Positions 22,352 through 30,770 of a stretch of DNA of 64,000 bases are shown here, in pieces. Source of the DNA: Lysinibacillus cavernae (lineage in GTDB: Bacteria > Bacillota > Bacilli > Bacillales_A > Planococcaceae). The position numbers and the translations under genes were made by a program. The notes under the pieces are model-generated. The model searched no databases and was not told where the DNA came from. It was given only the letters and a program-made list of their open reading frames with translations. Position 1 is the first letter of the stretch, and the number at the start of each line of letters is the position of its first letter. The stretch lies in assembly GCF_009724685.1 (NCBI RefSeq), contig NZ_WMEF01000002.1, positions 601,922-665,921 on the forward strand. Reading direction: 5' to 3'.

Positions 22352-23134
22352 CTACTCTAAGAAAAAAGCTTTACGCTCTTTGGCAATCCAGTCCTCAAGC
22401 TCCATGTCATCACGTTTTACCAATCGATTGATGAGGACGTCATGCCAAACATAATCCTCTAACAAATAAATATGGACAGGGTCATTGGTGATAAAAGCCA
22501 TTTCTTGATTGGACGGTGCGTGTCCATAGATCATTTCCTGACCATCTACCGATAAAATAAACCAATGAGGTGTAGAAGTCTTTCTTGTATAGTGTGTGGC
22601 CCTATGCCGGTCTATCGATGCTAGATGTTCCTCTACATACAATGTAATGCCATGTACCTGAACATGCTGTGGCACCTCTTGAAGATCTTCCCGTAAAGCA
22701 TCGTACATATCTTCCCACATCGACAAAATCACTTTTTTCTTGGCCTTTTTTAGAAGTGACTGACAGTAGTTGATGATAGCTTCCTTGCCCTTCAGCATGA
22801 CTACCTTATGTTCCGCTTCCTGCACTTTTTCCTCTAATTTTTCTAATTGGGCACTCATAGATGTAAAATTCGATTGCCAGCGCTGCTGCATTTGCTGTAA
22901 AAAAACTGACACTGGCATAGCCGCATAGGTCGTTTGTTCAGCTGTCTCTTCTTTTAGGACGATCCCTTTTTCTACAAGGATATTCAAAATATCATAAATT
23001 CTTGCACGTGGTATGCCCGAATTTTTGCTGACTTGATAGGCACTGACATGACTTTGCTGAACAAGGGCCGTATAGGCCTTTGCTTCATATTCTGTAAAAC
23101 CCATTTCTTTCAACTGGGCGATTAATTCCTCCAT
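22352..23134 (-). CDS. TrmB-family transcriptional regulator
   Basis: The 260-residue protein starts with a winged-helix domain typical of TrmB (MGFTEYEAKAYTALVQ, then SGIPRARIYDILNILVEKG), followed by a coiled-coil linker (about residues 85-115) and a C-terminal effector-binding domain resembling the PLD-like/TrmB sensor domain. TrmB proteins are common in archaea and less so in bacilli, and sense sugars or other small molecules. The divergent TSUP transporter gene has an operator-like palindrome over its -10 box, making it the likely target. Confidence 0.85.
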   Translation of the reverse strand: MEELIAQLKEMGFTEYEAKAYTALVQQSHVSAYQVSKNSGIPRARIYDILNILVEKGIVLKEETAEQTTYAAMPVSVFLQQMQQRWQSNFTSMSAQLEKLEEKVQEAEHKVVMLKGKEAIINYCQSLLKKAKKKVILSMWEDMYDALREDLQEVPQHVQVHGITLYVEEHLASIDRHRATHYTRKTSTPHWFILSVDGQEMIYGHAPSNQEMAFITNDPVHIYLLEDYVWHDVLINRLVKRDDMELEDWIAKERKAFFLE

Positions 23135-23199
23135 GTAATCCCTCCATTGTCTTTATTATAGGCTACTGTTGTGAAGATTTGCCAATAAAAAAGTTAGGG

Positions 23200-23228
23200 T
23201 TTACAGCTTCCATAAAATTAGTTACTAT
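23200..23228 (+). promoter_or_regulatory. Sigma-A type promoter of the TSUP exporter gene
   Basis: TTTACA (23200-23205), a 17-base spacer and TACTAT (23223-23228). The -10 box is embedded in the palindrome 23218-23243. Confidence 0.65.
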
Positions 23229-23243
23229 TTCAGTAGTAACTAA
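23218..23243. promoter_or_regulatory. Operator-like perfect palindrome between trmB-type and TSUP genes
   Basis: TTAGTTACTA and TAGTAACTAA are exact inverted repeats (10 bp arms, 6-base centre). It contains TACT-N5-AGTA, reminiscent of archaeal TrmB sites. Its overlap with the -10 box predicts repression. Confidence 0.6.
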
Positions 23244-23259
23244 TAAAAGAGGTGTAAAA

Positions 23260-24030
23260 ATGCTTTTTGATGTTGATGTACATATCATCTTACTGTTAAT
23301 TTCATTTGGCTTTCTAGCCGCTTTTGTCGACTCGGTAGTTGGAGGAGGGGGTTTAATTTCACTTCCGGCCTTACTGTTTGTCGGCCTAAACCCAGCTGCT
23401 GCTGTGGCAACTAATAAACTAGCGGGGGCAATGGGCTCACTCACATCGTCCATTTCCTTTTATCGTTCTGGTCAGCTTGAAATTCGATCTGTCCTCAAGT
23501 ATTTTCCTCTAGCCTTTGTCGGATCATTATGTGGAGCATGGACTGTTCATTTAATCAATCCAGCTTTACTAAAGCCATTAATGCTTGTAATGCTTGCGGT
23601 GGTTGGGATTTATACGATCTTTAAAAAAGATTGGGGCTCAGTCTCTACCGTAAAAAATCTATCTAAAACCCATTTATTTTTATTTATGATGCTATTATTT
23701 GCTATTGGTTTTTATGATGGGTTTCTTGGTCCTGGTACGGGTTCCTTTTTAATTTTTAGCTTCTTACTTGTAGGCTTCGATTTTTTAAAGGCGGCAGGGA
23801 ATGCGAAATTTTTAAATTTGGCGAGTAATGTGGCTGGTGTTTGTATGTTTGCTTACTTAGGACAAATCCACTATGTCTACGGCTTAGTAATGGGAATTGC
23901 TCAAATTGGGGGGGCTATGCTTGGATCACGAATGGCCATCAAAAAAGGAAGCGGTTTTGTCCGAACGCTTTTTATCGTCGTGACGATGACGTTACTAGCG
24001 AAAAACGCCTACGATTTTATGATGCATTAA
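23260..24030 (+). CDS. TSUP-family (TauE/SafE) membrane transporter
   Basis: The 256-residue membrane protein has about eight hydrophobic helices and the family motifs FVDSVVGGGGLISLPALL near residue 20 and FYDGFLGPGTGSFLIF near residue 157. TSUP proteins export sulfite, sulfoacetate or other organosulfur anions, but substrates vary. The frame is open from 23179, but AGAGGTG before the ATG at 23260 and the promoter at 23200-23228 exclude the longer form. The adjacent TrmB-type regulator and the palindrome suggest substrate-controlled expression. Confidence 0.87.
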   Translation: MLFDVDVHIILLLISFGFLAAFVDSVVGGGGLISLPALLFVGLNPAAAVATNKLAGAMGSLTSSISFYRSGQLEIRSVLKYFPLAFVGSLCGAWTVHLINPALLKPLMLVMLAVVGIYTIFKKDWGSVSTVKNLSKTHLFLFMMLLFAIGFYDGFLGPGTGSFLIFSFLLVGFDFLKAAGNAKFLNLASNVAGVCMFAYLGQIHYVYGLVMGIAQIGGAMLGSRMAIKKGSGFVRTLFIVVTMTLLAKNAYDFMMH

Positions 24031-24035
24031 AAATA

Positions 24036-24068
24036 AAAAATGCCACAGAAGTGAATCTGTGGCATTTT
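24036..24068. terminator. Bidirectional terminator
   Basis: A perfect 12 bp stem (AAAATGCCACAG with CTGTGGCATTTT) is flanked by A- and T-rich runs between the convergent TSUP and panF genes. Confidence 0.88.
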
Positions 24069-24071
24069 GAA

Positions 24072-25517
24072 TTATATCATGAGCTGTTCATCTTTGAATT
24101 TATGACTAGTAGCAAGACTGACGATAACAAAAATAAAGAAGGACGCAACAATTGGAATCGTGACAGTATGCATACCAAAGACAGAAGGATAGAAGCGATC
24201 AATGGTAATATACAAGGACATACCTGAAATCATCGACGCAATTGCACCATACTTGTTTGCCTTTTTCCAATACAATCCTAAAATCACTGTCCAAATAAAG
24301 ACAGCCTCTAGCCCACCGAAGGCAAATAAATTCAACCATACTAATAAATCTGGTGGATTGAGCGCAAAGACTATAACTGCTAAGCCAATGACCGTTGTCA
24401 CAACGAAGCTTGCACGCTTAATTTCCGCGTTACTCGCTTTTGGCTTCATGTAATGTAAATAGATGTCTTTGACAACCGTAGAGCTAACAAGCATAAGTAA
24501 CGCGTTGACAGTTGACATCGTAGCGGCCATTGGTGCAGCTAAGACGATCCCTGCTAAAAATGGCGGTAGTACCTTCAATGTCAGGAGCGGCATCACCTTA
24601 TCACCAATATCAATGCCAGGTAAAACAGGTCGCGCTAATACACCAATTAAATGCATACCAAACATGATTGTCCCTATGGCAATCGTGCCAATAATGATGG
24701 CTTGATGCATACTTTTTGAATCCTTATAGCTCATGGCACGTACAGCGATTTGCGGTAATCCCACTACACCTACACCGATTAAAATCCAAAATGTCGAGAC
24801 ATAAAGAGGTGTTAAATCTCCTTCAGCCCCAAAAGGTGACACAAAATTTGGGTTTTCAGCGACAAGTGAGGCCATTATATTGTCAATGCCTCCACCTGCA
24901 ACAATGGTTCCAATCAGCAAAATAACCGTACCGATGACCATAATAGAGCCCTGTACTGTGTCCGTTAAAGCAACCGCTCGGAAACCACCTATAATAACAT
25001 ACACTAACACCGAAATAGCAAAAATAAAAAGTGCCGTCGTGTAATTTAAGCCAGTTAATGACTCAATTAAACGGGCGCCACCTACCCATTGTGCCATCAT
25101 GGCAGAAAATAAAAAGACAATAATACTAATCGCAGATAGAATAACAATAACGTGGCTTTTGTAGCGCTCTCGTAAAAAGTCGATTAATGTAATCGCTTGG
25201 TAACGACGAGCGATAATGGCAAATTTCTTACCTAATATCATTAATACAAAATAACCCGCAGGTAGCTGTGCCATCGCCAGTAATACCCAGCCAAGCCCTT
25301 TTGTATAGGCAACTCCAGGTCCTCCAATGAAACTACTCGCACTGCCGTATGTAGCAATCATTGTCATCGCAAGGATAAAACCACCCATCTCACGACCACC
25401 AAGGAAGTACTCCTGTAAGAAGGAATCCGAGGAGCGGATATGCTTATTGGCCCAAATCCCAATCCCAAAAATAATAATTAGAAATAATAGCAAAGGAAAT
25501 ACAACTTGCCAATGCAT
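24072..25517 (-). CDS. panF: Sodium/pantothenate symporter
   Basis: The 481-residue SSS-family transporter has about 13 helices and the PanF-type start (EYFLGGREMGGFILAMTMIATYGSASSFIGGPG), resembling E. coli PanF along its length. It imports pantothenate with Na+ for coenzyme A synthesis. It is paired with a YhdT-type small protein directly upstream (TAATG overlap), the same gene pair as in enterobacteria, which supports the assignment. It is distinct from the acetate-type symporters at 1715 and 4085. Confidence 0.88.
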   Translation of the reverse strand: MHWQVVFPLLLFLIIIFGIGIWANKHIRSSDSFLQEYFLGGREMGGFILAMTMIATYGSASSFIGGPGVAYTKGLGWVLLAMAQLPAGYFVLMILGKKFAIIARRYQAITLIDFLRERYKSHVIVILSAISIIVFLFSAMMAQWVGGARLIESLTGLNYTTALFIFAISVLVYVIIGGFRAVALTDTVQGSIMVIGTVILLIGTIVAGGGIDNIMASLVAENPNFVSPFGAEGDLTPLYVSTFWILIGVGVVGLPQIAVRAMSYKDSKSMHQAIIIGTIAIGTIMFGMHLIGVLARPVLPGIDIGDKVMPLLTLKVLPPFLAGIVLAAPMAATMSTVNALLMLVSSTVVKDIYLHYMKPKASNAEIKRASFVVTTVIGLAVIVFALNPPDLLVWLNLFAFGGLEAVFIWTVILGLYWKKANKYGAIASMISGMSLYITIDRFYPSVFGMHTVTIPIVASFFIFVIVSLATSHKFKDEQLMI

Positions 25518-25780
25518 TAGCGACCCTCCTCCTCATCATCAAATGGAACCTCTTTGAAAAAGAGTTTCATAACAATCCAGATAAGTAGGATCATAAAGCC
25601 TGTCCCTGCGATACAGCTATAGAAAAACCAAGCAGGAAAACCAAATACATACGAATAATCGGCTGGGTCACCTGCCCCTAATCCATAGGCAAAGCCAAAC
25701 CAAATCGCAAAGTTGATAATGACAAGTCCAATTCCGATAAGCGCCTCTCGATGCGCTATTTTAAAGCGTTGATCTTTCAC
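25517..25780 (-). CDS. yhdT: YhdT-family small membrane protein
   Basis: An 87-residue protein with two hydrophobic helices (about residues 13-34 and 44-70) and an acidic tail. It matches the DUF997/YhdT family, whose genes lie directly upstream of panF. It is probably an accessory subunit of the symporter, comparable with DUF485 for the acetate-type symporters; this is inference. The stop codon overlaps the panF start by one base. Confidence 0.85.
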   Translation of the reverse strand: MKDQRFKIAHREALIGIGLVIINFAIWFGFAYGLGAGDPADYSYVFGFPAWFFYSCIAGTGFMILLIWIVMKLFFKEVPFDDEEEGR

Positions 25781-25937
25781 ATGACAATCCCCCTAACCTA
25801 CTCTATTTTACTGATATGTTCGTTAGATGGGAAGGGTTGTGAAAAAATAAGGATACTTTATATAAATTTATTGTAAGTAAAAAAAGAAGTCTCTTGTATA
25901 GTCGAGTTGGATGTTTTAGTACTAATTATAATTAGAG

Positions 25938-25978
25938 ATAAAAATAATAACCCTCGTCTTTATAGTTAGACGAAGGTT
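25938..25978 (-). terminator. Terminator downstream of the catabolic operon
   Basis: AACC-C-TCGTCT pairs with AGACGA-A-GGTT and is followed, on the minus strand, by ATTATTTTTATC. It lies about 30 bases after the last gene (26009). Confidence 0.7.
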
Positions 25979-26008
25979 AGTTAGAGTGCTTGCATGCTTA
26001 AACGATCA

Positions 26009-26563
26009 TTATAAAGGACCTTTTTCCCAAGGCTGAAGAGTGCCAACGATATTGATGAGTTGATCATGTTGAATAGAATCAATTACCCCTTGCGAAATTT
26101 CATCATTTGTAAGCCACCTTGAATGACCGTTTTCCATAATGAAACCTAGCTGGACTTGACGGTATTGAGTACTATCAAGTAGATTAATTTTCTTTTGGAT
26201 GGCACGTAGATTTGCGCTACTACCTAATACATGAAACAGTTTCCATTTCCCGCTATTTTCATGTGAAATTTCACTTAAAGCGATTTCTAAAGTACTTTCA
26301 GCATTTGAATGGATCCAAGCAATGACTAATTCAATTGGTCCATTCTGCTCAATCGTACCTCTCAGTTTATTTTTGAATAAGCCTGTATCACGATAATCAA
26401 CTAAAATCGGCGTTATATGCGAAGGATCTGTTGATTTATTTAGTAAACATTCCATCCGATTTGCATTACGTCCAATCACAGAGACATGATATCCTTTACG
26501 CTCTAACCAAAGGGATGTGTTGGCTAACATCCCTGTCCCGCCAATAACTAATGCATGCGTCAT
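26009..26563 (-). CDS. Rossmann-fold (SDR-like) protein
   Basis: A 184-residue protein starting with the dinucleotide-binding motif VIGGTGMLANTSLWL. It is shorter than classical SDR enzymes (about 250 residues) and the Tyr-x-x-x-Lys catalytic pair is not evident, so it may bind NAD(P) without being a standard dehydrogenase. It follows the acyl-CoA ligase by 73 bases with a GGGAGGG site and no terminator between, so it is probably the last gene of the import/catabolism operon. The function is not known. Confidence 0.7.
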   Translation of the reverse strand: MTHALVIGGTGMLANTSLWLERKGYHVSVIGRNANRMECLLNKSTDPSHITPILVDYRDTGLFKNKLRGTIEQNGPIELVIAWIHSNAESTLEIALSEISHENSGKWKLFHVLGSSANLRAIQKKINLLDSTQYRQVQLGFIMENGHSRWLTNDEISQGVIDSIQHDQLINIVGTLQPWEKGPL

Positions 26564-26636
26564 TCATGTGTCCCTCCCTTTTATTTTAGTCTTTATATTT
26601 AGAGAGACGAACGTGTCTTCATCCTATTCATGCTAT

Positions 26637-28112
26637 TTAACAATTCGAAGTATCTACAAGCAACTGCAATGCCTTTTTATCAATTTTACCAACACTTGTT
26701 TTTGGTAGTTCTTCTAAGAAGATAATTTGTTTCGGTATTTTATAACGCCCTAATTGTTCATGGCACAGCTCGTTTAGTTCATCTAAAATGGGAGCTACTT
26801 GATGATGACAGACAATAAAGGCTGTTACTATTTCTCCCCAATAGTCATCTGCCACTCCAATCACTGCAACCTCTAGCACATGCGGATGCTGTAGCATACA
26901 TTGCTCCACTTCCTGAGGATATACGTTTTCACCACCAGAGATAATCATCTCTTTTCGACGTCCCACGATATAAAAATCGCCATCTTCATCCATCATCGCT
27001 AAATCACCTGTTTTTAACCAACCATCTTGCAGTATATTATCTGTTTCTTGCTTGTTATTCCAGTAAAAACGAAACATATGCTTACCTCTTACCAACAGTT
27101 CTCCCACTTCACGTGGTGCACAGCTTTGCCCTGTTGGATTAACAATTTTGGCTTCATTGAATTGCATACTTTTTCCCACAGCACCTTTTTTGGCGTAGGC
27201 ATGCTCTCGGGCAATATAAAAATTATTAGGTCCCGCTTCCGTTAAGCCGTAGCCCTCCTTAAAAAATAAGCCTTTCTTATAAAAGGCATCATAAATAGGA
27301 TGAGGACATGGTGCACCGCCTGATAAAAATACGTTCATCGAAGGAAATTGATTTTCCTGAAAGTACTTCGTAGTAATCATTGCTTGATACATCGTCGGCA
27401 CAAAAAGCGAAATCGTCGTTTCGTATTGATTCGTTGCTCGCAATGCTGCTTCCGCTTCAAACTTATCGCCAATGATAACAGTTCCTCCGGCCATAAGAAG
27501 CGGCATACATAGAGCATTTATGCCACCTGTATGAAACATCGGCATATAATTTAATGTGCGATCTTTATCATGTAAACCCCAGCTAATAATTGTATTCATG
27601 GCGTTCCAATTGACTGACTGAAAGGATAATACAACCCCCTTTGGTCGACCTGTGGTACCTCCCGTATAAATCATTAACCACGGATCATCCACGTCCACTG
27701 CTTGCCTGCTTGGTAACGAAGCGTTCTCATTTTGGATAACTTGAAGTGGAAACATCTTTTCTACTATTACAGGACAATGACTATCTTCTTCATACAACAA
27801 GAGAGAAGGTGTAGCATCCTCTACTATCTGTGTTAATTCCTCTTTGCTTAAACGCCAATTTAACGGCACATAAATAAGCCCACGTAGCCCACAGGCAAAT
27901 AGGACAGCAAAAAGCTGTATATGATTTTTCGCAAATACAGCGACTCTACTCCCTTTCTGTAGCTGCTGACGCTCGAAAAATTGACTCCATTTGCCGATTT
28001 CCTCGGACAATTGCTGATAGGTCCACTGTTCCGCTGACGCTAGATTAATCAACGCGATGTGGTGAGGCGTTAATGCGGCACGTTTTAAAATCCACGCTTG
28101 CTCAACAAACAT
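26637..28112 (-). CDS. AMP-dependent acyl-CoA synthetase/ligase
   Basis: The 491-residue ANL-superfamily enzyme has the P-loop YTGGTTGRPKG near residue 148, the GYGLTEAGP motif near residue 290, TGDLAMMDEDGDFYIVGRRKEMIISGGENVYPQEVE in the C-terminal hinge and the terminal catalytic Lys in PKTSVGKIDKKAL. It should convert a carboxylic acid to its CoA thioester with ATP. An ATG at 28130 is in frame, but GGAGGG six bases before the ATG at 28112 fixes the start. It lies 14 bases after the dehydrogenase gene. Confidence 0.88.
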   Translation of the reverse strand: MFVEQAWILKRAALTPHHIALINLASAEQWTYQQLSEEIGKWSQFFERQQLQKGSRVAVFAKNHIQLFAVLFACGLRGLIYVPLNWRLSKEELTQIVEDATPSLLLYEEDSHCPVIVEKMFPLQVIQNENASLPSRQAVDVDDPWLMIYTGGTTGRPKGVVLSFQSVNWNAMNTIISWGLHDKDRTLNYMPMFHTGGINALCMPLLMAGGTVIIGDKFEAEAALRATNQYETTISLFVPTMYQAMITTKYFQENQFPSMNVFLSGGAPCPHPIYDAFYKKGLFFKEGYGLTEAGPNNFYIAREHAYAKKGAVGKSMQFNEAKIVNPTGQSCAPREVGELLVRGKHMFRFYWNNKQETDNILQDGWLKTGDLAMMDEDGDFYIVGRRKEMIISGGENVYPQEVEQCMLQHPHVLEVAVIGVADDYWGEIVTAFIVCHHQVAPILDELNELCHEQLGRYKIPKQIIFLEELPKTSVGKIDKKALQLLVDTSNC

Positions 28113-28126
28113 TTCGAACCCTCCTA

Positions 28127-28858
28127 TCACATCATTATCGCGCCATCTACATGAAGCGTATGACCATGGACATAAGAAGCCTCATCAGATGCTAAAAACA
28201 AATAGGCATTAGCAATATCTCGTGGTGTCCCTAAGCGTTGTAACGGGACGATTGAACGCATTTGAGCAAGAATATTTTCAGGCATCTTCTTCACCATATC
28301 TGTTTCAGTGAAGCCGGGAGCCACTGCATTGACGTTGATGCCTTTACGTCCTAATTCCTTCGCCCATGTTTTCGTCATACCAACAATCGCTGCTTTTGTC
28401 GCTGCATAATTCGTTTGTCCAACATTGCCATAAACTCCGCTAACCGATGATGTATTAATAATTTTGCCACCACCTACCGCCACCATATGTGGAATAACCT
28501 CCTGTGTGCAATGAAAGACACCTGTCAAATTAACATCTAAGACCTGTTGAAACTGATCTTCTGTCATCTTTGTCAGCATGGCATCTCTAGTAATTCCCGC
28601 ATTATTTACTAAAATATCGATACGTCCTGCTTGCTCAATCACTGCTATCACTAGATGTTTAACACTCTCTCTACTTGCCACATCAACTTGTATAAATGTT
28701 GCGTTTTGTCCCAATTGCTGAGCCGCAACAATACCTGCCTTGTCATCAAAATCAGCAATAAAAACAAATGCCCCTTCTTCGATAAAACGTTCAGCAGCTG
28801 CATAGCCAATGCCATTTGCAGCGCCAGTAATAATGGCAACTTTATTGTTTAAGCGCAT
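28127..28858 (-). CDS. Short-chain dehydrogenase, FabG/PhaB-like
   Basis: The 243-residue classical SDR has TGAANGIG at residues 11-18, NNAG near residue 84, the catalytic Ser in SSVSGVYG and the YAATKAA motif (Tyr/Lys) near residue 150. FabG-like members interconvert 3-oxoacyl and 3-hydroxyacyl thioesters. Position between a hydrolase and a CoA ligase, outside any fatty-acid synthesis cluster, suggests a catabolic 3-hydroxyacyl-CoA role; this is inference. The start is the ATG at 28858 after TTGGAGGGAG. It overlaps the hydrolase gene by 17 bases. Confidence 0.87.
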   Translation of the reverse strand: MRLNNKVAIITGAANGIGYAAAERFIEEGAFVFIADFDDKAGIVAAQQLGQNATFIQVDVASRESVKHLVIAVIEQAGRIDILVNNAGITRDAMLTKMTEDQFQQVLDVNLTGVFHCTQEVIPHMVAVGGGKIINTSSVSGVYGNVGQTNYAATKAAIVGMTKTWAKELGRKGINVNAVAPGFTETDMVKKMPENILAQMRSIVPLQRLGTPRDIANAYLFLASDEASYVHGHTLHVDGAIMM

Positions 28859-29753
28859 GATTTCTCCCTCCAATTTCTAAAAAAGCTTCGATTTCTGCTG
28901 TCAGTTGCGCTAAATCATCAATCAATGGTGAATGCCCACAATCTTTTAAGCTTACAAACTGTGCCGTATTGCCTAAATCATGAAGCAATTCTTTATTCAT
29001 TTCCTCCGTTATAACTAAATCACGATCTCCTCGTAGCACTAAAATCGGAATTTGAATAAGCAAGGCATCCTGAGAGCCTTTTGCCACCTCATGGTCAACC
29101 GTACTTATATTAAAAGTATTGAGTGCATGATAGACTTCAGCTAAATTGCGTTGTGTTAGCATATCCTCTACATATTCTTGATATTCCGCTGCACTTGGCT
29201 GCTGATGGGTATAAATTAAAGCATTCCATACTGACTGTAAGCCTTCTCTATTTTTTGTATCATAGAAGCCCTGAACAAGCTTCGTTTTCGATGTATCCAC
29301 CAACACTTCTTCATAGCTATACGCTCTCTTGAAGGAGGCAGGATTGCCAGTTCCTAAATCCGTGTAAAATGGATAGCCACGTGTAGACGCAGATGCAAGT
29401 AAAATCAGTCGTTGACAATGACTTGGACAATTTGCCGCAAACTGCATACAGACAGCTCCGCCCGTTGACCAGCCAATCATATCAAAGCTCTGCAACTGCA
29501 TAGCATCTACAAATAGCTTGACATCATCACTAAAATCCTTAATAGCGGTGATTGGCTTATGATAGGATGAACCGCCAAAGCCACGTAAATCTATTGCATA
29601 AATGGTGTATTTGTCATCTAATGCTTCCATCAGAATATCCCAGTGCTTAGATGATGTCATATTGCCATGAACCAATACTAAAGGACGTTCTCCCCCAGAT
29701 CGTTTGCGATAAGCCATCGTTTCACCATTTGCCAGCTGAATCGTTTTTAACAT
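28842..29753 (-). CDS. Alpha/beta hydrolase
   Basis: The 303-residue alpha/beta-hydrolase has the oxyanion region LVHGNMTSSKHWD near residue 27, the nucleophile elbow GWSTGG (Ser), an acid in LRGDRDLVI and the terminal catalytic His in CGHSPLID. It has no signal peptide, so it acts in the cytoplasm on an imported ester, thioester or lactone. It starts 13 bases after the KAS III-like gene and overlaps the SDR gene. The Ser nucleophile separates it from OleB-type hydrolases, which use Asp. Confidence 0.87.
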   Translation of the reverse strand: MLKTIQLANGETMAYRKRSGGERPLVLVHGNMTSSKHWDILMEALDDKYTIYAIDLRGFGGSSYHKPITAIKDFSDDVKLFVDAMQLQSFDMIGWSTGGAVCMQFAANCPSHCQRLILLASASTRGYPFYTDLGTGNPASFKRAYSYEEVLVDTSKTKLVQGFYDTKNREGLQSVWNALIYTHQQPSAAEYQEYVEDMLTQRNLAEVYHALNTFNISTVDHEVAKGSQDALLIQIPILVLRGDRDLVITEEMNKELLHDLGNTAQFVSLKDCGHSPLIDDLAQLTAEIEAFLEIGGRNHALKQ

Positions 29754-29765
29754 GTCATTTCCCCC

Positions 29766-30770
29766 TTATCCCCAACGTATTGTTATAGCCCCCCAAACAT
29801 AGCCAATACCTGCACTAACTAGTGTCACAATATCGCCAGCTTGAATACGATTTTGCTCAAGTGCTAGCTGTAAGGACAAAATTTGATCGATTTGACCAAT
29901 ATGTCCATATTCTTGCAGATAAATAGACTGTTCCTGCTGTAAGCCAAGCTCTGCTAAAATATACTCATGCGCAGACCTTTTCATATGCAGCATCGCTAAA
30001 TAATTTAGCTGTTCTTCACTGTATCCACTTTTCGCTAAAGAGCTGCGAATGACCTTCAAAAAATTGCTTAAAGATTTTTGTTCTAACCGCTCCTTCATAC
30101 CAATCGGGTCGATCACATCAAGTTGATATAAATTTTCTGTTAAATGGGATGGGGTTAACGGTGTTTTCGTCCCCCCAACTGGAACGACTACATCTTCTGA
30201 AAACGAGCCATCTGTTACAATATCTGCCTCTAAAAGCTGGTTTTTATCGTAGTTTTTTTGTAACAATATTGCACCTCCTCCAGCAGCCAAATTGTACATA
30301 AACCGTGTTCGAGGATTGCTGTAATCGATAAAATCAACATTGCGATAACCGCCAGCGATAAGAATCGTATGAATTGTGTCATCTGAAGCCATTAAGCTTT
30401 TCGCTACTTTCAATGCCATAATTGTCGTGCCACAACGAAGTTGCACATCAAACGCCCATGCATTGACCGCACCAAGCTCCTCTTGCATTTTAATGGAGGC
30501 TGTCCATAGTGGATATTCCTTATGTTCCTCTCCCATATAAATGACAACATCAATATCTTTCGGATCAATATTTGCTTTTTTAATCGCTTGCTGTGCTGCC
30601 CATATCCCCATTTGCACTGTATGATCATGCTCGCCAGGGACTGGCTTTTCATGTATGCCCATTTTTTGACGGATAATGTCCTCTGGAATAGTCGAAAGAG
30701 CAGCTATATCCTTCGCTGTCATTTTATTTTGAGGTAGATAGATACCTGTACTGACAATACCTACAGTCAT
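29766..30770 (-). CDS. KAS III-like thiolase-fold enzyme with a non-canonical triad
   Basis: The 334-residue protein is a thiolase-superfamily condensing enzyme closest to 3-oxoacyl-ACP synthase III. The nucleophile is Cys113 (QLRCGT). The conserved Gly-rich NLAAGGGAILL segment and terminal GIGYVWGA follow the family. The His of the usual HQAN block is kept (LHMKRSAH), but the Asn of the usual YGN block is replaced by His (YGHIGQ). A C-H-H triad is typical of KAS I/II rather than KAS III. Its ATG overlaps the permease stop (ATGA), tying it to the importer. It could be a degradative thiolase-like or a condensing enzyme. Confidence 0.82.
   Translation of the reverse strand: MTVGIVSTGIYLPQNKMTAKDIAALSTIPEDIIRQKMGIHEKPVPGEHDHTVQMGIWAAQQAIKKANIDPKDIDVVIYMGEEHKEYPLWTASIKMQEELGAVNAWAFDVQLRCGTTIMALKVAKSLMASDDTIHTILIAGGYRNVDFIDYSNPRTRFMYNLAAGGGAILLQKNYDKNQLLEADIVTDGSFSEDVVVPVGGTKTPLTPSHLTENLYQLDVIDPIGMKERLEQKSLSNFLKVIRSSLAKSGYSEEQLNYLAMLHMKRSAHEYILAELGLQQEQSIYLQEYGHIGQIDQILSLQLALEQNRIQAGDIVTLVSAGIGYVWGAITIRWG

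Noticed and set aside
28127..30770. OleABCD-type olefin/beta-lactone cluster (KAS III-like, hydrolase, ligase, dehydrogenase)
   Set aside because: The composition is similar, but the hydrolase has a Ser nucleophile rather than OleB's Asp, the dehydrogenase is a short FabG-like SDR rather than the extended OleD type, the ligase is of the ordinary acyl-CoA synthetase kind, and the genes are coupled to an importer. It is kept only as a compositional resemblance.
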